A stretch of 64,000 nucleotides of DNA from Allotamlana fucoidanivorans. GTDB lineage: Bacteria > Bacteroidota > Bacteroidia > Flavobacteriales > Flavobacteriaceae. The stretch covers positions 1,116,001 through 1,180,000 of the forward strand of contig NZ_CP074074.1 of NCBI RefSeq assembly GCF_045788535.1. Reading direction: 5' to 3'. Of this stretch, positions 18,001 through 25,196 are shown piece by piece. The translations under genes were made by a program, and so were the position numbers. Within the stretch, counting starts at the first letter, position 1; every line of letters begins with the position of its first letter. The notes under the pieces were generated by a model. That model ran no database searches. It was not told the origin of the DNA and saw only the letters and a program-made list of their open reading frames with translations.

Positions 18001-18396
18001 TATGAAATATACAAACAACAGCAAGAGTTAAAGGAAGCTTTAAGAAAAAGAATGGTTAAAGAGGGTTTTAAAGGCAATAGTGAGGCGTTGATTAGACGAA
18101 TGGAACATATTGAAATGGATCTTCTTAATAATGGAATTACCAATGAAACCCTAAATAAAATGTTAGATTTAAAACACCAATTATTGAAGTTAGAACGTGC
18201 GGTGTTGGAGCAAGGGGAGGATGATTCTAGAGAGTCAAACACAAATAAGAAGGTGTTTCAAAGTCAAGACAATGATGATATTGAAAGAGCGAAACAATAT
18301 TTTGAGTCCACTGAAATATTAAATAGACAAAGTTTACCTTTGCATTCAAATTACAAAGAAAAAGTTAAAGCGTATTTTAAGAACGGTAATGATTGA
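15022..18396 (+). CDS. DUF4175 large coiled-coil membrane protein
   Basis: A 1124-residue protein. It has two N-terminal membrane segments (about 25-45 and 52-75) and a third near 150-170, then a beta-rich extracytoplasmic part (about 185-480), and a very long Lys/Glu/Gln-rich coiled coil (about 485-800). The tail is Gly/Gln/Glu-rich with low complexity (GGQGDMQLPDII and KQGQSKGDQTPDKGKQGNN). This is the DUF4175 family of Bacteroidetes; its role is not established. The stop overlaps the start of ybeY by 8 nt, so the two are translationally coupled. Confidence 0.88.
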   Translation: MSHFEIIQQKLEAFIRRYYTNELLRGGILFFAMGLLYLLVTLFIEYVFWMGTLARTLLFWIFIVVELALLTKFIFIPLAKLLRLKQGIDYIEASKLIGKHFPEVNDKLLNVLQLSAEQEHSELLLASIEQKSSALTPIPFKLAVNFKSNLSYLKYAAIPVVIILASLVFGNLSWFKDSYERVTHYKTAYEPPAPFQFFIDNNDLKAIENQDFRLLVRTIGEVSPENAKISYNDETYYLQQLGVGVFEYVFAKPKANIRFQLVGNTIVSKPYILEVVATPSIIDFEMQIDYPSYTLKPDEVVTSTGNATVPEGSQIKWILKTKATEEVVMLTQDTISFKKEKEDLFTTSKKVLKDFAYSLSTSNENLKDFEKLDFTINSIKDEHPEISLRMTIDSTNHQSLYFYGQVSDDYGLSKLQLVYYPQGTEAEKEKDIIPLTKANIQDFISVFPNNLNIEPGIPYELYFQVFDNDQVNGHKSVKSNIYTYRKLTKEEEERKNLKEQEKSIEQLSKSLNKFDEQEEKRIEVTQTQKEKSNLNFNDKGKLKSFLKRQKEQDEMMKEFNKNFQKRLEEFEKEHIKNDQFTEDLKKRLEENEKKLEQDEKLLKEIEKIQEKIGKEELINKLDELGKQNKNKKRSLEQLLELTKRFYVEQKLEKLKRDLDNLSEAQESLSSKDQKENTKETQDNLNKNYNHILEELNQLEKSSKQLKKPIDIPRDQLDENEVKKDQESASDFLEELEEQDTQELKNERFKKAQKQQRNAAIKMKELSKKMQKSMQASGGEQIQEDMEMLRQVLDNVVLFSFNQEALMNKFKQVDPEHNELGKYLKKQNSLREHFEYIDDSLFALSLRQPKLSEEVNKEITEVYYNIDKVLQVMADGQMYQGISSQQFTVTAANNLADILSDILDNMQESLSMSEGQGGQGDMQLPDIIMSQEELNKMMEEGMKQGQSKGDQTPDKGKQGNNTENNEEGESKGEKKNGSNKVDEEGYEEGQEALIYEIYKQQQELKEALRKRMVKEGFKGNSEALIRRMEHIEMDLLNNGITNETLNKMLDLKHQLLKLERAVLEQGEDDSRESNTNKKVFQSQDNDDIERAKQYFESTEILNRQSLPLHSNYKEKVKAYFKNGND

Positions 18397-18811
18397 ATTT
18401 AATTACGAAACGGATTTTAAACTTAATGATGAAGCGCGTGTTGGATTTTGGATTACGGATGTTATTTCTAAGGAAGGATTCAAGCTTGAAGAGGTGAATT
18501 ATGTGTTTTGTGATGACGCATATTTACACCGGTTGAACGTTGAGTTTTTAAACCACGATACACTTACAGATATCATTAGTTTTGATTATTGTGTAGGCCA
18601 CATGATTCAAGGTGATATTTTTATTTCTGTAGAACGTGTTAAAGATAATGCTAAGGATTATGAAACTGATTTTAACGAAGAGCTACGCCGTGTTGTAGTT
18701 CATGGTATTTTACATTACTGTGGATATAAAGACAAATCAAAGGAAGACGCCCAGTTAATGCGTGAAAAGGAGAACCTCTATTTAGAGTTATATAATTCTT
18801 ATGTTAATTAA
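18389..18811 (+). CDS. ybeY: Endoribonuclease YbeY (16S rRNA maturation)
   Basis: A 140-residue metal-dependent RNase involved in 16S rRNA 3'-end maturation and ribosome quality control. Conserved features: LNVEFLNHDTLTDIISFDY (residues 50-68) and the zinc region VVHGILHYCGYKDKSKED. In most bacteria the zinc motif is HGxLHxxGYDH; here the third ligand position is not His (GYKDK), which I recall as usual for Bacteroidetes YbeY. The start overlaps the upstream DUF4175 gene. A promoter-like TATATTTG and a parS-like site follow before mnmG. Confidence 0.94.
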   Translation: MIEFNYETDFKLNDEARVGFWITDVISKEGFKLEEVNYVFCDDAYLHRLNVEFLNHDTLTDIISFDYCVGHMIQGDIFISVERVKDNAKDYETDFNEELRRVVVHGILHYCGYKDKSKEDAQLMREKENLYLELYNSYVN

Positions 18812-18814
18812 GTG

Positions 18815-18822
18815 TATATTTG
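18815..18822 (+). promoter_or_regulatory. Putative -7 element of the mnmG promoter
   Basis: TATATTTG (TAnnTTTG) begins 4 nt after the ybeY stop and lies 77 nt before the mnmG ATG. It would place the transcription start just before the parS-like palindrome at 18840. Confidence 0.42.
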
Positions 18823-18839
18823 CACGCTAAAATAATGAG

Positions 18840-18855
18840 TGTTCCACGTGGAACA
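18840..18855. other. parS-like centromere site 1
   Basis: TGTTCCACGTGGAACA is a perfect 16-bp palindrome. It equals the parS sequence described in Pseudomonas and differs at one position from the Bacillus-type consensus TGTTnCACGTGAAACA. It lies in the mnmG leader. ParB would be expected to load here. Identity is by motif only. Confidence 0.75.
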
Positions 18856-18898
18856 GTTTGCTGGTTTTAGGAAAATAATAATCTGAATAATTTCTATT

Positions 18899-20770
18899 AT
18901 GTTTAATGATGTTTATGATGTTGTAGTTGTAGGGGGTGGTCATGCAGGGTCTGAGGCTGCGGCTGCTGCCGCAAACATGGGTAGTAAAACACTGTTAATT
19001 ACCATGAATTTGCAGAACATAGCGCAAATGTCCTGTAATCCTGCCATGGGAGGAATAGCTAAGGGTCAAATTGTTAGAGAAATTGATGCTCTGGGTGGTT
19101 ACAGCGGTATTGTGTCTGATACTTCAGCTATTCAATTTAAAATGCTTAATAAATCTAAAGGACCTGCTATGTGGAGTCCTAGAGTACAAAGTGATAGAAT
19201 GCGTTTTGCTGAAGACTGGAGAATGATGCTTGAACAAACTCAGAACCTCGATTTTTACCAAGAAATGGTCTCTGGATTGTTAATAGAACAAGGTGCAGTA
19301 GCAGGAGTGAAGACCTCATTAGGGGTGGAGATTAAAGCTAAATCGGTGGTCTTAACTAATGGTACTTTTTTAAATGGATTAATTCATATCGGTGATAAAA
19401 ACTTTGGTGGCGGAAGAGCTGGTGAAAAATCGGCAACAGGCATTACAGAGCAGTTGGTTGATTTAGGTTTTGATGCCGGTAGAATGAAAACAGGAACACC
19501 GCCTCGGGTAGATGGAAGATCATTAGATTATAGTAAAATGATTGAACAGCCTGGTGACGAACAGCCTGAGAAATTCTCTTATTTAGATGTAACCAAACCA
19601 CTAGAAAAACAACGGTCATGTTATATGACATATACCAGTCTTGAGGTGCATGATTTATTGCGCGAGGGCTTTGATAGGTCGCCTATGTTTAATGGTAGAA
19701 TTAAAAGTTTAGGGCCTCGTTATTGTCCGTCTATTGAGGATAAAATTAATCGTTTTGCTGATAAAGACAGACATCAGTTATTTATTGAACCAGAGGGTTG
19801 GCACACGTGTGAGGTTTATGTGAATGGGTTTTCTACCTCGCTTCCAGAAGATGTACAATTTAAAGCATTGCGATCTGTAGAAGGTTTTGAACAAGTAAAG
19901 TTTTTTAGACCAGGTTATGCTATTGAATATGATTATTTTCCACCTACACAATTGAAACATACGTTAGAAACGAAAATAGTGAGTGGCTTGTTTTTTGCCG
20001 GCCAAATTAACGGTACTACAGGTTATGAAGAAGCTGCTTCACAAGGATTGATGGCCGGAGTAAATGCAAGTTTGAAAGTGCAAGAAAGAGATCCTTTTAT
20101 TCTTAGAAGAGACGAAGCATATATAGGAGTGTTGATAGATGATTTAATCACAAAAGGCACTGAGGAGCCTTATAGAATGTTTACATCACGGGCTGAATAT
20201 AGAACCTTGTTGCGTCAGGATAATGCTGACTTAAGGTTAACACCAAAAGGGTATGATCTTGGTTTGGCTTCAGAAAAACGCTTAAAACGTATGGAAGCAA
20301 AGCACGAAGCCGCATCAAAATTTGTTAAGTTTTTTGAAGAAACAAGCGTGAAACCGGAAGAAATAAATCCTGTTTTAGAAGATAAAGGATCGGCTCAAGT
20401 TAAACAATCTGGTAAGTTGTTTAAGATCTTCGCAAGGCCTAATATTGATATGAGTGATATCAGAAAAATAGATTCTGTAGAAGCTTACATTCAAGAGCAT
20501 AATCTAGATAATGAAATTATAGAACAAGCAGAAATTCAGGTTAAATATTCGGGATATATTGCTAAAGAAAAAAATAATGCGGATAAATTGAGTAGGTTGG
20601 AGTATGTGAAAATACCAGATAATTTTGATTATTCTCAAATAAAATCTATGAGTTTTGAGGCTCGTGAGAAGCTAAAAAAAATACAGCCTACAACGGTGTC
20701 TCAAGCATCCAGAATTAGTGGTGTGTCTCCAAACGATATTTCTGTGCTACTAGTTTACATGGGTAGATAA
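18899..20770 (+). CDS. mnmG: tRNA 5-carboxymethylaminomethyluridine synthase subunit MnmG (GidA)
   Basis: A 623-residue FAD-binding protein of full length that, with MnmE, modifies U34 of tRNAs reading NNA/NNG codons. The N-terminal dinucleotide-binding motif is VVVVGGGHAGSEAAAAAANMG (residues 8-28, given as a whole motif). CNPAMGGIAKG, MLNKSKGPAMWSPRVQSDR, and the C-terminal MnmE-binding helical region (LKKIQPTTVSQASRISGVSP) are all present. parS-like sites flank the gene on both sides. In many bacteria gidA lies beside oriC and parAB, which agrees with those sites. It is probably transcribed alone. Confidence 0.97.
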   Translation: MFNDVYDVVVVGGGHAGSEAAAAAANMGSKTLLITMNLQNIAQMSCNPAMGGIAKGQIVREIDALGGYSGIVSDTSAIQFKMLNKSKGPAMWSPRVQSDRMRFAEDWRMMLEQTQNLDFYQEMVSGLLIEQGAVAGVKTSLGVEIKAKSVVLTNGTFLNGLIHIGDKNFGGGRAGEKSATGITEQLVDLGFDAGRMKTGTPPRVDGRSLDYSKMIEQPGDEQPEKFSYLDVTKPLEKQRSCYMTYTSLEVHDLLREGFDRSPMFNGRIKSLGPRYCPSIEDKINRFADKDRHQLFIEPEGWHTCEVYVNGFSTSLPEDVQFKALRSVEGFEQVKFFRPGYAIEYDYFPPTQLKHTLETKIVSGLFFAGQINGTTGYEEAASQGLMAGVNASLKVQERDPFILRRDEAYIGVLIDDLITKGTEEPYRMFTSRAEYRTLLRQDNADLRLTPKGYDLGLASEKRLKRMEAKHEAASKFVKFFEETSVKPEEINPVLEDKGSAQVKQSGKLFKIFARPNIDMSDIRKIDSVEAYIQEHNLDNEIIEQAEIQVKYSGYIAKEKNNADKLSRLEYVKIPDNFDYSQIKSMSFEAREKLKKIQPTTVSQASRISGVSPNDISVLLVYMGR

Positions 20771-20786
20771 TGAGAAGATATTAAAA

Positions 20787-20802
20787 TGTTCCACGTGAAA
20801 CA
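20787..20802. other. parS-like centromere site 2
   Basis: TGTTCCACGTGAAACA is an exact match to the Bacillus-type parS consensus TGTTnCACGTGAAACA, 16 nt after the mnmG stop. The flanks extend the dyad to about 28 bp (20781-20808, one mismatched pair), so it could also fold as a transcript-end hairpin for mnmG. Confidence 0.8.
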
Positions 20803-20883
20803 TTTTAATGTTCTCGTGTTTTTCATCATAAAAAAGGTACAATTAGCATTCATATTTTTAATGTTTTTATTTTTTATTTATCC

Positions 20884-21741
20884 ATGACTGGTTTAAAATC
20901 AAAACAAATTTTTTTAAAAGTAAAAGATCATTCTGTTTCTGGAGAGCTTTTTAGTTTGATTGAGCATCCAGAATTTGGATTTTTAGAAACAAGCCCTCAA
21001 CCGAGTTCTGATAAATTATCAGCATATTATAAAAGTGAAGATTATATTTCTCATACAGATGCTAAAAGAAATTTGTTTGAAAAAGTTTATCATGTGGTTA
21101 GAAGTATTTCTTTAAAACGTAAACTTAGCTTAATTCGCTCATTTGCTTCTGATGAAAAATATTTGTTGGATGTGGGTTGCGGAACGGGTGATTTTTTACA
21201 GGTAGCACAAAATAATGGATGGCAGGTGGCAGGTATTGAGCCAAATCAACAGGCTAGGGGTATTGCTAATTCAAAAACAAACCATGCGGTTTTTGATATT
21301 GATCAGCTTTCAAAATTTGAAGAAAATAGTTTTGATGTCATTTCTCTTTGGCATGTTCTTGAGCATTTACCAGATTTGAATCATCAGATAAAACGCTTTA
21401 AAGAACTTTTAAAACCAGATGGTCGATTGATAATTGCTGTTCCTAATTATAAAAGTTATGATGCTCAATTTTATAATGCGTTTTGGGCAGCATATGATGT
21501 GCCTCGTCATCTTTGGCATTTTAATAAAACCTCAATGTTTAAATTAATGGGGTCTTTTGGTTTAAAGGTTACAAAAGTTAAACCCATGTGGTTTGACGCA
21601 TTTTATGTTTGTATGTTATCTGAAAAATATAAATCTGGTAAATTAAGTTTTATTAAAGGTTTTTTTATTGGGTTAGTGTCAAACTTGAAAGCCATAGTGT
21701 CAAAAGAAGTTTCTTCAGTCATTTATATCATTAAAAATTAA
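20884..21741 (+). CDS. Class I SAM-dependent methyltransferase
   Basis: A 285-residue enzyme with a Rossmann-type methyltransferase core: motif I LLDVGCGTGDFLQVA (about residues 97-111), the acidic motif II AGIEPNQQ, and the post-motif DVISLWHVLEHLPDLNHQI typical of Methyltransf_11/23 proteins. The N-terminal part (SLIEHPEFGFLETSPQPS, YYKSEDYISHTD) is shared with Bacteroidetes methyltransferases often found near envelope genes. The substrate is unknown. The neighbours do not suggest a pathway; 227 nt without a recognised gene follow. Confidence 0.88.
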   Translation: MTGLKSKQIFLKVKDHSVSGELFSLIEHPEFGFLETSPQPSSDKLSAYYKSEDYISHTDAKRNLFEKVYHVVRSISLKRKLSLIRSFASDEKYLLDVGCGTGDFLQVAQNNGWQVAGIEPNQQARGIANSKTNHAVFDIDQLSKFEENSFDVISLWHVLEHLPDLNHQIKRFKELLKPDGRLIIAVPNYKSYDAQFYNAFWAAYDVPRHLWHFNKTSMFKLMGSFGLKVTKVKPMWFDAFYVCMLSEKYKSGKLSFIKGFFIGLVSNLKAIVSKEVSSVIYIIKN

Positions 21742-21939
21742 AAAATCGCATTTGAGTCGTTGTTTTGCGTTTTTATAGCCTGTAAAAGGGAAACACTAAG
21801 CGTTTTTTTAAAACTAGCTTAAAAGGCTTTATTTGGTTTTATTTTTAATAATTTTGATTTATTGATATTTTTTATTTAATAGATTTTTTTTATACGTTAA
21901 ATTCCAAACAAATTCAAACAAACTTTACGTGTGCTTTGC

Positions 21940-21947
21940 TAAATTTG
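21940..21947 (+). promoter_or_regulatory. Putative -7 element of the ompH-like gene
   Basis: TAAATTTG (TAnnTTTG) lies 21 nt upstream of the ATG at 21969, at the end of a 227-nt spacer in which nothing else is recognisable. Confidence 0.42.
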
Positions 21948-21968
21948 TCGCGATCAAATAACAATTAA

Positions 21969-22484
21969 ATGAAACATATATTTTACGTAGTAGTAGTATC
22001 TCTAGTTTTCGTGTCTTGTCAGCAGAACAAAATTGGGTTTATTGATAACGGGACTGTTATAAATGGATTTCAAAAAAAGAAAGATGTAGAGGCTAAATTT
22101 CAAAGTAAAGAAGAAGCCTTTAGAAAAAAAGCTGATAGCATTAGTAAGGCTTTTGAGTTAGAGGTAAAAGAAACGCAAACAACAGCAAGGAAATCTTCTC
22201 AAGTTAAGGCTCAAGAATTAATGAGTGGGTTGCAACAAAAACAACAAATGTTACAACAGCAAATGCAGTTTGAACAGCAACAGTTAACACAAGCCTTTCA
22301 GGCGGAAATAGATTCGGTTATTGTTGATGTGAAAGCATTTGTTAAAGAATACGGAAAGAAAAACGGCTATAATTTCGTGTTTGGAACCAGTGAGAATGCG
22401 GCATCCGTATTATATGGCGAAGAGCAAGCCGATTTGACTGAAATTATATTGAATGCATTAAACGAGGACTATAATAAAGAATAA
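21969..22484 (+). CDS. OmpH/Skp-family periplasmic chaperone-like lipoprotein
   Basis: A 171-residue protein with a lipoprotein signal ending FVSC (Cys17). IGFIDNGTVINGFQKKKDVE marks the start of the OmpH/Skp family, followed by a long Gln/Lys-rich helical region (about 35-125) that forms the tentacle coiled coil, and a C-terminal small domain (YGKKNGYNFVFGTSENAASVLYG, about residues 126-150) typical of the family. Skp binds unfolded outer-membrane proteins in the periplasm; the lipid anchor here is a variation. It is monocistronic and ends at a bidirectional terminator. Confidence 0.88.
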   Translation: MKHIFYVVVVSLVFVSCQQNKIGFIDNGTVINGFQKKKDVEAKFQSKEEAFRKKADSISKAFELEVKETQTTARKSSQVKAQELMSGLQQKQQMLQQQMQFEQQQLTQAFQAEIDSVIVDVKAFVKEYGKKNGYNFVFGTSENAASVLYGEEQADLTEIILNALNEDYNKE

Positions 22485-22505
22485 TCTTACGTATTTAAAA
22501 AATAT

Positions 22506-22542
22506 AAGCCTTTATAAGAACGCTCTTGTAAAGGCTTTTTTT
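22506..22542. terminator. Bidirectional terminator
   Basis: AAGCCTTTA/TAAAGGCTT stem extended by further pairs, followed by a T run; it separates the convergent ompH-like and holB genes. Confidence 0.82.
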
Positions 22543-23695
22543 ATTCTGCTTTTTTATGTAATAAGCGGGTCAATTTTATTGATAAATCGGTCAAGATTAT
22601 TTTTGAATTACCGTTTCGCTCTATGTGGTAAATGGCCTCTTGTAATTCGTTACTTATATCCATAATGTTATTACCATGAACAAAAGGCGCAAAGTTTTCT
22701 AGCTTAAATTTTTCCGTCTTTGGTTCAAAAAAGACCAAATCTGTTGCTCTATAGTTCAGTAAAAGTGCTTGGCGAAAAAAATCCAAACAAAAATTCAAGA
22801 ATTGTTTCTGGGTTTCACGTCCTGTTTTAGCAATATCTTCACTCCATGAAATTAAATCATGTATGGCGGCTTTATTTCCTTTTGCTTTAAAAGCACTTCG
22901 TATCCAGAAAATAAACCAGGTTTCAAATTGTGTGTCTTCAGAATCATGATACACTAAATCACAGGCCTTATTATAATTACCATTGGCTTGATGCGCTATT
23001 TTAGTGGCAACATTTAGCTCTAAACTATAGTGCTTTATCAAAGCGTCTTTGATTACATCCTCAGATAACGGAGGAAAATGCAGTATTTGGCAGCGTGATT
23101 TTATGGTGTTTATTATTTGTTCCTCATCTTCTGCTATTAAAATAAAAATAGTGTTATTTGGAGGCTCTTCAATGAGCTTTAACAGCTTATTGGCACAAGC
23201 AGAATTCATTTTTTCGGCCATCCATATAAGCATGACTTTATAACCGCCTTCATATGATTTTAAAGTTAAAGACTTCACAATTTCTTGTGCTTCGTCAACA
23301 CTAATTAAGCCTTGTTTATTATCAACACCTAGTAGTTTATACCAATCAAACAAATTACCATAAGGTTGCTCATGCAACAGCTGACGCCACTCTTCAAGAT
23401 AAAAACTGGAGACTGGATGGCTTTTTACTTTATCACTTGTAGTTACAGGAAAAGCAAAATGCAAATCAGGGTGAGAAAAGTTTTTAAACTTTAAATTACA
23501 AGCTGTATTACCCCTGTTATTCTCCCCATTTATGTTTGAACACAATATATACTGGGCGTATGCTAACGCCATAGGTAACGTGCCGGAGCCTTCTCTACCA
23601 ACAAATAATTGGGCGTGTGGTATTCTACCATTATCAGCACTTTGCGTTAAATGATTTTTTATATGTTCCTGTCCTAAAACATCTGTAAATAGCAT
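22541..23695 (-). CDS. holB: DNA polymerase III subunit delta'
   Basis: A 384-residue AAA+-type clamp-loader subunit. VLGQEHIKNHLTQSADNGRI followed by PHAQLFVGREGSGTLPMALA is the family N-terminus. The Walker A lysine is missing (GREGSGTL), as expected for delta', which does not hydrolyse ATP. The zinc-finger cysteines common in gamma-proteobacterial delta' are mostly lost (only C52 and C66 remain). The sensor region KLLKLIEEPPNNTIFILIAEDEEQIINTIKSRC (about residues 170-202, with the SRC motif) is clear. It is a single gene, convergent with the ompH-like gene. Confidence 0.93.
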   Translation of the reverse strand: MLFTDVLGQEHIKNHLTQSADNGRIPHAQLFVGREGSGTLPMALAYAQYILCSNINGENNRGNTACNLKFKNFSHPDLHFAFPVTTSDKVKSHPVSSFYLEEWRQLLHEQPYGNLFDWYKLLGVDNKQGLISVDEAQEIVKSLTLKSYEGGYKVMLIWMAEKMNSACANKLLKLIEEPPNNTIFILIAEDEEQIINTIKSRCQILHFPPLSEDVIKDALIKHYSLELNVATKIAHQANGNYNKACDLVYHDSEDTQFETWFIFWIRSAFKAKGNKAAIHDLISWSEDIAKTGRETQKQFLNFCLDFFRQALLLNYRATDLVFFEPKTEKFKLENFAPFVHGNNIMDISNELQEAIYHIERNGNSKIILTDLSIKLTRLLHKKAE

Positions 23696-23886
23696 GAGGC
23701 AAAAGTAAATGAATTTTTTAATTTAAAAATGAGCCTATATAATTAAAACAATTTTGAAAACGAGTTGTTCTTGGTGTTCTAATTAAATACGTAATAGATA
23801 GAAACATATTTAGTGTGGTGTTATAATCATTTAATTAAATTTTTAAAAATCTTTTCGCACTTCAAACGTTTTCGTGAAAAATGTCA

Positions 23887-23917
23887 TTTTTTAGCACTCT
23901 TTAATTAGTTACCTTTG
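23887..23917 (+). promoter_or_regulatory. Putative pgk promoter
   Basis: The -7 element TACCTTTG (23910-23917) matches TAnnTTTG. A T-rich -33-like stretch (TTTT at 23887-23890) lies 19 nt upstream. The pgk start codon is 34 nt downstream. Confidence 0.5.
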
Positions 23918-23951
23918 TGAGAAACAATAAATAAGACAAAATTTATATAGA

Positions 23952-25139
23952 ATGAAAACCCTTAATGATTTTAATTTCGAGAATAAAAAAGCATTAATTC
24001 GAGTTGACTTTAATGTACCCTTAAATGAAAAATTTGAAGTTACAGATACCACGAGAATTGTATCAGCAAAACCAACTATTATTAAAATATTAGAAGATGG
24101 CGGAAGCTGTATTTTAATGTCGCATTTAGGACGACCAAAAGGGTTTCAAGACGAATTTTCATTAAAACACATTGTATCTACAGTATCTGATATTTTAGGT
24201 GTTGATGTGAAGTTTGTTCCAGATTGTATTGGCGCTGATGCTGAGGAAGCAGCAGCAAACTTAAAACCAGGAGAAGTATTGCTTTTAGAAAATTTAAGGT
24301 ATTACAAAGAGGAGACGGCTGGTGATGTTGCATTTGCTGAAAAATTATCAAAACTTGGTGATATTTATGTAAATGATGCCTTTGGAACAGCACATAGAGC
24401 GCATGCTTCAACAACTATTGTAGCTCAATTTTTTGAAGATAAAAAATGCTTCGGAACATTATTAGCTCAAGAAATAGAAAGCATTAAGAAAGTCATGGAA
24501 ACAGGTGAAAAACCGGTACTTGCCATTTTAGGTGGGGCTAAAGTATCTTCTAAAATAACCATTATTGAAAATATTTTAGATAAAGTAGATCACCTGATTA
24601 TTGGTGGCGGAATGGCTTTTACCTTTGTAAAGGCGCAAGGCGGAAACATAGGAAATTCTATTTGTGAAGATGATAAAATGGATTTGGCTTTAGATATCTT
24701 AGAGCAAGCTAAAGCGAAGAATGTACAAGTACATATTCCAGTTGATACCGTTGCTGCAGATGATTTTAGTAACGATGCCAATACCCAAATTGTAGACATT
24801 AATGCGATTCCTGATGGATGGGAAGGTGTTGATGCTGGACCAAAGTCAAGAGCACAATTTCATGACGTAGTAATGGCATGTAAAACAATTTTATGGAACG
24901 GGCCGTTAGGTGTTTTTGAAATGGAAAAGTTTGCTACTGGAACTATTGAGTTAGGAAATTCAATTGCTGAGGCCACTGAAAAAGGGGCATTCTCACTTGT
25001 TGGTGGGGGCGATTCTGTTGCTGCTGTAAAACAGTTTGGATTTCAAGATAAAGTAAGTTATGTAAGTACTGGAGGAGGTGCTATGCTTGAAAGCCTTGAA
25101 GGAAAAACACTTCCTGGTATTGCAGCTATTTTAGAATAA
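23952..25139 (+). CDS. pgk: Phosphoglycerate kinase
   Basis: A 395-residue glycolytic enzyme of normal length that transfers phosphate from 1,3-bisphosphoglycerate to ADP. Signatures: ALIRVDFNVPLNE (residues 14-26), LMSHLGRPKG (56-65), LLENLRYYKEE, AVLGGAKVSSK-type helix (AILGGAKVSSKI), WNGPLGVFEMEKFATGT, and the C-terminal nucleotide loop SLVGGGDSVAAVKQFG. It has its own promoter-like element and a 256-nt upstream spacer; the following transglycosylase gene begins 57 nt later. Confidence 0.97.
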   Translation: MKTLNDFNFENKKALIRVDFNVPLNEKFEVTDTTRIVSAKPTIIKILEDGGSCILMSHLGRPKGFQDEFSLKHIVSTVSDILGVDVKFVPDCIGADAEEAAANLKPGEVLLLENLRYYKEETAGDVAFAEKLSKLGDIYVNDAFGTAHRAHASTTIVAQFFEDKKCFGTLLAQEIESIKKVMETGEKPVLAILGGAKVSSKITIIENILDKVDHLIIGGGMAFTFVKAQGGNIGNSICEDDKMDLALDILEQAKAKNVQVHIPVDTVAADDFSNDANTQIVDINAIPDGWEGVDAGPKSRAQFHDVVMACKTILWNGPLGVFEMEKFATGTIELGNSIAEATEKGAFSLVGGGDSVAAVKQFGFQDKVSYVSTGGGAMLESLEGKTLPGIAAILE

Positions 25140-25196
25140 TACAGCTTAAGCTTTCAAATTCGCTTAAAAAATACGATTTTAGCCATAATTTCATTC

